From: Muribaculaceae bacterium
GTDB taxonomy: Bacteria > Bacteroidota > Bacteroidia > Bacteroidales > Muribaculaceae
NCBI GenBank assembly: GCA_029062005.1
Contig: JAIDQZ010000134.1
Span: 34,793-98,792 of the forward strand
Direction: 5' to 3'
Length of the DNA: 64,000 nucleotides
Each line of letters begins with the position of its first letter. Positions within the stretch are counted from its first letter, which is position 1. A program made the translations under genes and the position numbers. The notes below the pieces were generated by a model. It ran no database searches. It worked only from the letters and a program-made list of their open reading frames with translations, and had not been told where the DNA came from. Below are positions 43,264-50,828 of the stretch, piece after piece.

Positions 43264-45633
43264 ATGAATAAAATAGCGAAATTATTTTTAGTCGTTGCTG
43301 CAGCTTCAGCGCCGTTCTGCGCTTCATCCCAGTCGGTGCTTTACAGCAATGAGTTTCCTCTGCAGGATGTAAAGTTGCTCGACAGCCGCTTCCGTGATGC
43401 AATGGAATTGAACGTCAATACGTTGCTCAGCTATGATACTGACCGGTTGCTTGCTCCCTACTTCAAGGAAGCCGGTCTTGAGCCGAAAGGGGAGGACTTC
43501 ACCAACTGGGCAGGTCTTGACGGCCATGTAGGAGGTCATTATATTACAGCTCTTGCAATCCATTACGCGGCGACGGGCGATGAGCGCCTTAAGGAGCGAC
43601 TTGATTATGTGCTCTCGCAGCTTGCCCTCTGTGCAGCTGCACGCAACGACGGTTATATTGGCGGTGTGCCCAACGGAGACGTTCTTTGGGAGGAGATACG
43701 CAAAGGAAATGGCGGAAAAGTGTGGGACTATTGGGTGCCTTGGTATAATGTACATAAAATGTTTGCAGGCTTGCGTGACGCATACGTGTACACTGGTTCT
43801 AAAGTTGGATTGAATCTTTTCCTTAATCTCTGTGACTGGGGTTCCGACCTTATATCCAATCTTTCAGACGAGCAGATGGAAGGAATGCTCGGCAATGAAT
43901 TTGGCGGAATGAACGAAGTGTTTGCCGATGCATACGCCATAACTGGCAATAAGAAATATCTTGATGCAGCTAAGCGTTTCACTCACCATGCGCTTTATGA
44001 CAATCTCCACAATGGCGTTGACAGACTCGACAACATGCATGCGAATACTCAGGTGCCCAAGGTGGTCGGATATCAGCGTGTGGCGGAAGTGTCCGGTGAT
44101 GAGGAATATCACAAAACAGCCGATTTCTTCTGGGACACCGTGGTTAACAACCGTTCGCTCTCTTTCGGAGGCAACAGCCGTCGTGAGCATTTCGCTTCTG
44201 CAGCAGATGCCAAGAGCTATGTAGATGACCGTGAAGGACCGGAATCGTGCAACACCAACAATATGATGAAACTCACCGAAGGTCTCTTCCGCATGAATCC
44301 CGATGCAAGATATGCTGATTTTTATGAGCGTGCGGTCTACAATCATATACTGTCGACCCAGCATCCGGAGCATGGCGGTTATGTCTATTTCACTCCTGCC
44401 CGACCGGGGCATTACAGAGTCTATTCCCAACCTAACAGCGCAATGTGGTGTTGCGTCGGTACCGGTATGGAGAATCATGGCAAATACGGTCAGTTTATAT
44501 ATACCCATTCAGGCGATTCCCTATGGGTCAATCTCTTTATTCCGTCCGAGTTGAACTGGAAGGATAAAGGCATAAAGCTTACACAGGTCAACAGCTTTCC
44601 AATGGAAGAGTCTACCAAGATAGTAGTCAATGTGGAGAATCCAAGTGCATTCACACTGAATCTGAGACATCCCGGATGGTGCATCGATCCGGTGGTCAAA
44701 GTCAATGGCAAGCCCGTGAAGGTGAAGTCTGCTCCTTCTTCCTATATAGCGCTCAACCGAGAGTGGAAAGACGGCGATGTGGTGGAAATGTCGCTCCCGA
44801 TGCACGTCGAGATAGAGGAACTGAATCATCTTCCGAGTTATGTTAGCGTTGTAAGGGGTCCCATTGTCCTTGGGGCACGTCTTCAGTCAGACGTGCCTAT
44901 GCCGGGTCTTGTCGCCGGTGACCATAGATGGGGACATATTGCTGGCGGTCCGCTCGTGTCGGTATTTGATACTCCGCTGCTTATAGGCGACCGTAAGGCA
45001 CTTCTCAAGAAACTTAATTCCCTTAAGCCCGACACTGCCGGTAGCTTTACTTATACGGCTGAAGGAATTTTCGAAAACAATGGAAAGAAAGTGGTTCTTG
45101 AGCCATTTAACGGTATTCATGACTCTCGTTATACTATCTATTTCCTTTCGATGTCGCCAAAAGAGTATGCTGCTTATCAGCAGGATGCGCGTAGGGATGA
45201 GGAGCTTCGCCTTGCTCTCGACGCTCGCACGGTTGATGCGGTGAACACCGGCGAGCAGCAGCCTGAGGCTGACCATCAGATGCAGCAGTCGAGATCTGCG
45301 AGCGGAAACTTCAACGGTGAGCCTTGGCGCGATGCATCCAACGGCGGTTTCTTCTCTTATGTGATGAATACGGGAGACCGCGACGATCTTACATTGCGTG
45401 TAAGATACTGGGGCAATGAGAATGGAATCGGAAAGATGACGATACTCGTAGATGACACTCCGCTTGCTTCGGTGGATAACATAGGAAAATGGAATAAGAA
45501 TGGATTTGTCGACGAGGAATATAACGTGCCGGCTGATCTTCTTAAAGGCAAGAAGACAGTAAATGTCAAGTTCCTGACAGATAAGGGTCAGGCCTCCGGA
45601 GGCATATATCACGTCAGACTTGTACACCCGTAA
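43264..45633 (+). CDS. GH127/GH146-like (DUF1680) beta-L-arabinofuranosidase
   Basis: DFTNWAGLDGHVGGHYITALAIHYAATGD; GPESCNTNNMMKLTEGLF; SAMWCCVGTGMENHGKYGQFIYTH. Confidence 0.88.
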   Translation: MNKIAKLFLVVAAASAPFCASSQSVLYSNEFPLQDVKLLDSRFRDAMELNVNTLLSYDTDRLLAPYFKEAGLEPKGEDFTNWAGLDGHVGGHYITALAIHYAATGDERLKERLDYVLSQLALCAAARNDGYIGGVPNGDVLWEEIRKGNGGKVWDYWVPWYNVHKMFAGLRDAYVYTGSKVGLNLFLNLCDWGSDLISNLSDEQMEGMLGNEFGGMNEVFADAYAITGNKKYLDAAKRFTHHALYDNLHNGVDRLDNMHANTQVPKVVGYQRVAEVSGDEEYHKTADFFWDTVVNNRSLSFGGNSRREHFASAADAKSYVDDREGPESCNTNNMMKLTEGLFRMNPDARYADFYERAVYNHILSTQHPEHGGYVYFTPARPGHYRVYSQPNSAMWCCVGTGMENHGKYGQFIYTHSGDSLWVNLFIPSELNWKDKGIKLTQVNSFPMEESTKIVVNVENPSAFTLNLRHPGWCIDPVVKVNGKPVKVKSAPSSYIALNREWKDGDVVEMSLPMHVEIEELNHLPSYVSVVRGPIVLGARLQSDVPMPGLVAGDHRWGHIAGGPLVSVFDTPLLIGDRKALLKKLNSLKPDTAGSFTYTAEGIFENNGKKVVLEPFNGIHDSRYTIYFLSMSPKEYAAYQQDARRDEELRLALDARTVDAVNTGEQQPEADHQMQQSRSASGNFNGEPWRDASNGGFFSYVMNTGDRDDLTLRVRYWGNENGIGKMTILVDDTPLASVDNIGKWNKNGFVDEEYNVPADLLKGKKTVNVKFLTDKGQASGGIYHVRLVHP

Positions 45634-45647
45634 GTAAAGTGCTTTTG

Positions 45648-45682
45648 ATTAAGGTCCCGTTTTTATGAGATGGGGTCTTAAT
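45648..45682. repeat. TTTTATGAGATGGGGTCTT-family hairpin copy b1
   Basis: ATTAAGGTCCC-GTTTTTATGAGAT-GGGGTCTTAAT; 11-bp stem including wobble pairs. Confidence 0.7.
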
Positions 45683-45704
45683 GAGACGTGGCATATAATA
45701 AGAT

Positions 45705-45739
45705 CCGGCGTAGCATTGAAGCTGCGCCGGAAAATTTTT
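45705..45739. terminator. Bidirectional terminator candidate between convergent GH127/146 (+) and TonB receptor (-) genes
   Basis: CCGGCGTAGC-ATTGAA-GCTGCGCCGG followed by AAAATTTTT. Confidence 0.75.
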
Positions 45740-45791
45740 AAGTAGCTGCACAATTTAATAAACATACATATTTATTTTGATTAGCAGCTAA

Positions 45792-45818
45792 GGGTCCATT
45801 TTTTATGAGATAGGACCT
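45792..45818. repeat. TTTTATGAGATGGGGTCTT-family hairpin copy b2
   Basis: GGGTCC-ATTTTTTATGAGATA-GGACCT. Confidence 0.65.
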
Positions 45819-45859
45819 AAATATAAAGTACTAATTCAATCCTCAATTAATAGTTATTC

Positions 45860-48298
45860 TCAATTCTTCCTGTTCTCCACATCATCGTTGCTGATAGATT
45901 TATTGGTCTTTTTCACTGAAGCATTCAGTGAGCCGAACCGATAACTTAACGATATGCTGAAAATATTGGCATTGTTGTAATTATAGGTTTTGTTATAGCC
46001 GGTATAGCCGGTATTTATCGGTTTGGATTCGTATATGCGTGTCGAGTGGCAGAATGGATTTGATATGCCGATGTTGACATTAAGACGCTTTTCTTTCAGG
46101 AATGACTTCTGAAGATCCAGTCCGTAATATATCTGATCAGATATCCTTGTCTTATTTATGTCGTAGAGATCCGGTGTGGATTGATAGAAACTCAGGTAAC
46201 CCGTCAGCGCGAGATCCCAGGGCAGCTGTTGCCTTACCCTGAAGAATGCGTTCCCTCCCCAGCCGTGTGAGGTGAGTTTAAGCGACGGGTTGGATTTGTG
46301 GGCATAGTTGACGTTGGCGTTGAGCATGATGGATGTCTTGTTCCAGGGAGTATAGTTCATCCACAACGCTACATTAAACCATTTGTTATGCCCTTCGTTT
46401 GCATATCCTGACTTTATGATATCGTCCTGAAGAAGTTCCTGCACTGAGATTACGGCATTGTTGATAAAACTGTATGATGTGCCCAGGTCAAGGCTGAATT
46501 TGCGTCCGATGAGATTATAATTCAGGTTGATTGACTGGTGGCGCGACGATCGCAGGTCGGGATTGCCTGATGAAATAGTGGTTGGTGTCTGCACTATCGC
46601 AGGATTCAGCTGGCTTATGCCGGGACGGTTGATACGTGTAGAGTAAGAAAGCTTGAGAGTGTTGGCATCGTTGATGTCGTAGGAAATAGCGGCGTTAGGC
46701 ACCCAGTCGTTAAGGTTGCTGCTGAATGGGTCGCCGTTGCCGTCTCGGTATTTGGCTGAAAGACGTGAATATTCATATCTTAGACCGGCTCTGGCTCCGA
46801 ATCTTTTTAATTTCAGTCGGTAGTCAAGGTATATAGCGAATACCTGGGTGTTGTGAGTGAAGTCGGAATGCTTCTGCTCGTAGTCGAAGTAATCCTGGTC
46901 GTTGATGGAATGGTTATTACGGTTGATATATTTTATTCCGGTGTCAAACTTGTTGATATCGTTGATCGGTCGCGACCAGTCAAACTGACCCGTGTGTTCG
47001 ATAAAGTCAAGTGTGAAATCGTTGGAAGTGCCGGTATATTCTACTGGCATATTATATTCTTCCTCATATTCCGAAATGTTATGTTGCCTTTGATTGGTCG
47101 ATGACACGCGGTAGGAAAGTGTCAGTGTTTCACCTTTCTTTTTTGTGGAATGTTGATAGTTGAGACTTCCGTCCATGTCGAAATATCGATTGGGATCAGA
47201 CCTGAAGTTATTGATATAGGAATATATAAGATCGCCGGCTCCATTTTTCATTGAGTTCAATCCGGTTGAATTGCTTTTAAGGGAGTAGGAATATCCGTTT
47301 AATTCCGCTGTGACAAGGTTGAGGGTGTCGATTTCAAGGCTCCCTTCCACGCCGAAATAGCCTAACTGACCATGACTGTCTCCTGTGCTTTCCGCAAACA
47401 TTTCATTTCCCGAATCCTCATATTTCATAAGTGATTCCGAACGGTGTAGGCTGCTCTTTCGGGAAAACCTGTTATAGCCACCGTAGACTGACAGGTTCAC
47501 CTTGTCTATTTGGGTCTGGATCCATGTGTTTGCACTCGGAAAGTCTTCGTTTTTGCGGTAGGATAGTCTTACATTGCCCATAACACCTTTGATGACCGTG
47601 TTTTCCAGGGTTACGATGTTGAGTATGGCGGTTGTCCCTTCTGCATCTTCGCGAGCACCCGGATCGGTGATGACCTCAATCTTCTTTATCATGGATGCCG
47701 GCAGAGCTTTGAAGATATCCTTGGCATTGCGCGAGAACGAATTGTTAGGTCGCCCGTTTTTATACACCTTGAAGTCAGTAGAACCTTTTATTTTTATCGT
47801 CCCGTCCGGATCAACGCTGACAAGAGGCACTTTTTTTAAGATTTCATCAAGCTGTGATGTCTTTGACTCTTCGTCTGCCTGCACATCATAGCCGATGCGG
47901 TCTATTTCTTTGGTGACAAGAGGACGCTGAGCCGTCACGGTCACTTCCTGCAGAAGATTGGTCTGCTCTTTCATAATGATGGAGCCGAGATCCATTGTAG
48001 GCTGCTCTTCTGTCAAGGTGACATCCATGATGTAGTCTTCTTTTCCGAATGAGAGTATGTTGACGCGGTAGTCTCCGGTCTGGGGAAGATTGACGGAGAA
48101 TGTTCCGTTCTCGTTTGCGGTTCCCGTAGCTTTTGGCTTTATGGTGTCAGGATGAAGATATATTCTGATAGTTGCGAAGCTTTCAGGTGCTCCTATCGAG
48201 TCGCTGACACATCCCTTCACCTTTAGGTCACCTGCAAAAGCCGGGGTGTTAAATGCAATGGCGAGCACTGATACGGCTATCTTGCTTAATGTTGTCAT
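45860..48298 (-). CDS. TonB-dependent receptor-like outer-membrane beta-barrel protein (OMP_b-brl_3-like, not SusC class)
   Basis: N-terminal CarboxypepD_reg-like domain; LLQEVTVTAQRPLVTKEIDRIGYDVQADEESKTSQLDEILKKVPLVSVDPDGTIKIKGSTDFKVYKNGRP; C-terminal barrel. Confidence 0.85.
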   Translation of the reverse strand: MTTLSKIAVSVLAIAFNTPAFAGDLKVKGCVSDSIGAPESFATIRIYLHPDTIKPKATGTANENGTFSVNLPQTGDYRVNILSFGKEDYIMDVTLTEEQPTMDLGSIIMKEQTNLLQEVTVTAQRPLVTKEIDRIGYDVQADEESKTSQLDEILKKVPLVSVDPDGTIKIKGSTDFKVYKNGRPNNSFSRNAKDIFKALPASMIKKIEVITDPGAREDAEGTTAILNIVTLENTVIKGVMGNVRLSYRKNEDFPSANTWIQTQIDKVNLSVYGGYNRFSRKSSLHRSESLMKYEDSGNEMFAESTGDSHGQLGYFGVEGSLEIDTLNLVTAELNGYSYSLKSNSTGLNSMKNGAGDLIYSYINNFRSDPNRYFDMDGSLNYQHSTKKKGETLTLSYRVSSTNQRQHNISEYEEEYNMPVEYTGTSNDFTLDFIEHTGQFDWSRPINDINKFDTGIKYINRNNHSINDQDYFDYEQKHSDFTHNTQVFAIYLDYRLKLKRFGARAGLRYEYSRLSAKYRDGNGDPFSSNLNDWVPNAAISYDINDANTLKLSYSTRINRPGISQLNPAIVQTPTTISSGNPDLRSSRHQSINLNYNLIGRKFSLDLGTSYSFINNAVISVQELLQDDIIKSGYANEGHNKWFNVALWMNYTPWNKTSIMLNANVNYAHKSNPSLKLTSHGWGGNAFFRVRQQLPWDLALTGYLSFYQSTPDLYDINKTRISDQIYYGLDLQKSFLKEKRLNVNIGISNPFCHSTRIYESKPINTGYTGYNKTYNYNNANIFSISLSYRFGSLNASVKKTNKSISNDDVENRKN

Positions 48299-48328
48299 TT
48301 AGTTTTGGGCGTTAGATACGTTATTGTA

Positions 48329-48367
48329 AAAGTTGCCTGAACTATTTGAAGGAGTTTAGGCAACTTT
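48329..48367. promoter_or_regulatory. Long intergenic stem-loop between porin and TonB receptor genes (- strand)
   Basis: AAAGTTGCCTGAACT-ATTTGAAGG-AGTTTAGGCAACTTT, 15-bp stem with one wobble. Confidence 0.65.
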
Positions 48368-48472
48368 ACTTTATAAGACGCACGTGATTCCGTATTATTA
48401 CCGCAATCTGTCTGTATTAATCTTTTTTAACGTTATCTAAGCTTATTTTACACTCATTAAGGATATTAATGA

Positions 48473-49645
48473 TCAGAAGATCACCTGCAGCCTGGCTTCT
48501 AAGGTGTTGACGTGGCGACTCGGAAGAAGTCCTTCCACCAGCCTGTCATTGACTGTCGTATATGAGTAGCGGAGTCGGGCAAGCATCCATGAGTTGATGT
48601 AATAGTTGAGTGTGCAGTTTACGTCATGCATTATTCCGCCGTGAATCCCGGCTTTACTGTCTGAGGCATTGGTGTAATTATATCCGATTGCGAGTTCAAG
48701 CGAGCCCTTGGCAGGTGTGGCTACTCCGGCATCAGCGTGGGAATAGCTATATTTAGATCCGATAAGCAGTGCTCTGGCTATTCCGTATGCTCCATGAGCC
48801 TGATAATTGTGATAACCATCTTTACGCGCCACATTCATATAGTAATATTGTGCTTCCAGGGCAAGCCTGTTTTTGATAAGAAGGAATTCCGGAGTCATTT
48901 TAAAGAGTCCTCTTGCATGGTCGATATTGGCTGCAAGGAGTGGAACTTTCGATACTCTGCTCGGAAAATTCGCTGAATAGTTGAATCCGGTATGGTCATC
49001 TGCTGTCGGTTTGGAATAATTGAAGGATGCTCCTATCTGCAATACGTCGCCATCATTATGACGTGGTCTCCACACCAGTCTTGTCTGGGCTCCCCATGCC
49101 TGTTTTCCCATCACGTTTGCATTCTGTGTCATTGCTCCGGCTTCCACAAATGCTGAAGTCCCTGCGAAATACTGATCTTTGTCATATACCCACATAGCTG
49201 CAAGCAATCGTGGATTTGCATAGAAGAATTCATTTGATGTCGGCTCTTCATAGGTCTGCTTCATCGAGGAACTTGTCTCTGAGTTCAATCCCCATTGCGG
49301 AACAAAATAGCCGATTCTGACGAGGTTCGCAGGGTTGAAGTCATATTCGAAATACGTGTCTTTAAGTCCGACTTTCCCGTATGAGAACCCGACATCTATT
49401 TTTGCTTTCCATTTCCCGTAGGAGAATTTGGCTCCAAGCCTTACGTCAGGGATTGCCACACCGTCTACAAATCTGGTGTCGTTCCCTTCTGATACTCCTT
49501 TGTTCCCTCCCATATAGAAAGCTCCGTCCATTAAGACTCTGCCTGTGGGCTTGAAAGAAAGTTTGGGTGCCGGAATAGAATCATCGGCTATCGCGCATAA
49601 TGCGCATAATGCAGTTGCAGCGAGCATGAGTAACGTGTTTTTCAT
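48473..49645 (-). CDS. OprO/OprP-like phosphate/polyphosphate-selective porin
   Basis: MKNTLLMLAATALCALCAIA signal (internal Met preferred over the listed 49663 start); FKPTGRVLMDGAFYMGG...GVAIPDVRLGAKFSYGKWKAKIDVGFSYGKVGLKDTYFEYDF...VRIGYFVPQWGL; terminal RLQVIF. Confidence 0.75.
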   Translation of the reverse strand: MKNTLLMLAATALCALCAIADDSIPAPKLSFKPTGRVLMDGAFYMGGNKGVSEGNDTRFVDGVAIPDVRLGAKFSYGKWKAKIDVGFSYGKVGLKDTYFEYDFNPANLVRIGYFVPQWGLNSETSSSMKQTYEEPTSNEFFYANPRLLAAMWVYDKDQYFAGTSAFVEAGAMTQNANVMGKQAWGAQTRLVWRPRHNDGDVLQIGASFNYSKPTADDHTGFNYSANFPSRVSKVPLLAANIDHARGLFKMTPEFLLIKNRLALEAQYYYMNVARKDGYHNYQAHGAYGIARALLIGSKYSYSHADAGVATPAKGSLELAIGYNYTNASDSKAGIHGGIMHDVNCTLNYYINSWMLARLRYSYTTVNDRLVEGLLPSRHVNTLEARLQVIF

Positions 49646-49753
49646 AGCAGCAGGATTTTGCATGTGACTTGTATGTTGCGAAAGTCTCGGTTGTTGACAA
49701 ATGAAATGAGGAGAGAGGAAGAGCTATGAAATTTTCAGTATACGTTGCCTGTG

Positions 49754-50581
49754 TTAATCTGTTGTGGTAGGAGTAGGTACAGGTGTGCCGCTTGCTACCT
49801 TGCCGGATTTTTTTAGTTTTCTGAATTCTTTCTTTGCCTTTTCCAGCTGAGCTTGAAAGGCGGGGTCTGCATGCAGACGCGCTACTGTCATGGCACCCGT
49901 GAGTCTGCCTGCATCAACGTCACTCTGGAAATGATAGCCGCATATGACCCGGCTTTCCCCCATGTCAAATCCTCTTTTCAATATTTCGTTTTGACGTTCG
50001 GGATTGATTTCTGCAAGTACGAGAGCTGTTGCCCATCCTATTGATGTGTGCCCGGATGGATATGAACCATTGGTCGACAGTTCCTCCTGCTGTTCGGGAT
50101 TGCATGTGTCTTCATCATAAAAGCAGAACGGACGAGTACGGTTATAGTAATTTTTGGCTTCGCGGGTGCCGAGGTCTCCGGCATCCTCGCGCATGCCAAC
50201 TATAAGTTTTCTGATCTCAGGTGTGTTTTCTTCATTTATTTCTATTCCGAATGCCTCTGAAAAAGCCTGGGGCACCCCGTCTCCCTCTATTCTTGCATCG
50301 CATACGGCTTGTTCTCCTCTGGGAGTATTGCGCATGGTCTTGCCCCATGTGTAGCGTGCCTGGTCGTTAAGAAATGTGATTGATGCACCGTCAGGAGGTG
50401 GAGGCAGGATAAGATAGCTGTTGGGGGCGTCACCTTCCTGAAGGAAGAATACTTCCGGATTTGTGCGGTGATCCTTGATCTTTTTTGCCGGTTCTTCCGT
50501 CTGTGCGAATGCGAATGAACTTGCAAGTGCCACAAGAAGTGTGCAGGCTGTGGCTCGTAGGGTAAATTTTGTGTCCTTCAT
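49754..50581 (-). CDS. Class A non-specific acid phosphatase (PAP2 superfamily, PhoC-like)
   Basis: PAP2 signature KNYYNRTRPF ... GSYPSGHTSIGWA ... GESRVICGYHFQSDVDAGR; signal peptide. Confidence 0.9.
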   Translation of the reverse strand: MKDTKFTLRATACTLLVALASSFAFAQTEEPAKKIKDHRTNPEVFFLQEGDAPNSYLILPPPPDGASITFLNDQARYTWGKTMRNTPRGEQAVCDARIEGDGVPQAFSEAFGIEINEENTPEIRKLIVGMREDAGDLGTREAKNYYNRTRPFCFYDEDTCNPEQQEELSTNGSYPSGHTSIGWATALVLAEINPERQNEILKRGFDMGESRVICGYHFQSDVDAGRLTGAMTVARLHADPAFQAQLEKAKKEFRKLKKSGKVASGTPVPTPTTTD

Positions 50582-50748
50582 AATGATATATTTTAAGAGG
50601 TTTGCTATCCAGATTTTGTACCGGACTGCTGAATGTAAGTGTTGTGATTGCCGGTATGTCTATGAAACGAATGGATCACCCTTTGGTTATCGAATTTTCA
50701 TATGTTGTTGAGCATAAATAAAAAATTTAACATTTCAATAAAATCTGA

Positions 50749-50768
50749 TTTTTTATGAGGTGTGGCAT
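50749..50768. repeat. Degenerate TTTTATGAG-family copy d
   Basis: TTTTTTATGAGGTGTGGCAT; shares ATGAGnnGTGGCAT with 45681-45694. Confidence 0.4.
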
Positions 50769-50770
50769 GA

Positions 50771-50805
50771 AAAAGAGACTGCGCCATCTCGTGATGACGC
50801 AGTCT
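50771..50805 (-). terminator. Rho-independent terminator of the CE8 pectinesterase gene
   Basis: On - strand: AGACTGCGTCATC-ACGA-GATGGCGCAGTCT followed by CTTTTT. Confidence 0.8.
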
Positions 50806-50828
50806 TCTGATTATAAGTGCCTGTAAGA

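Noticed and set aside
44887-45627. 246-aa antisense ORF at the GH127/146 3' end
   Set aside because: Opposite conserved coding sequence, no domain signal.
45860-48298. TonB receptor as a third SusC
   Set aside because: Has an OMP_b-brl_3-like organisation, no adjacent SusD and no SusC plug signature; annotated as general TonB-dependent receptor.
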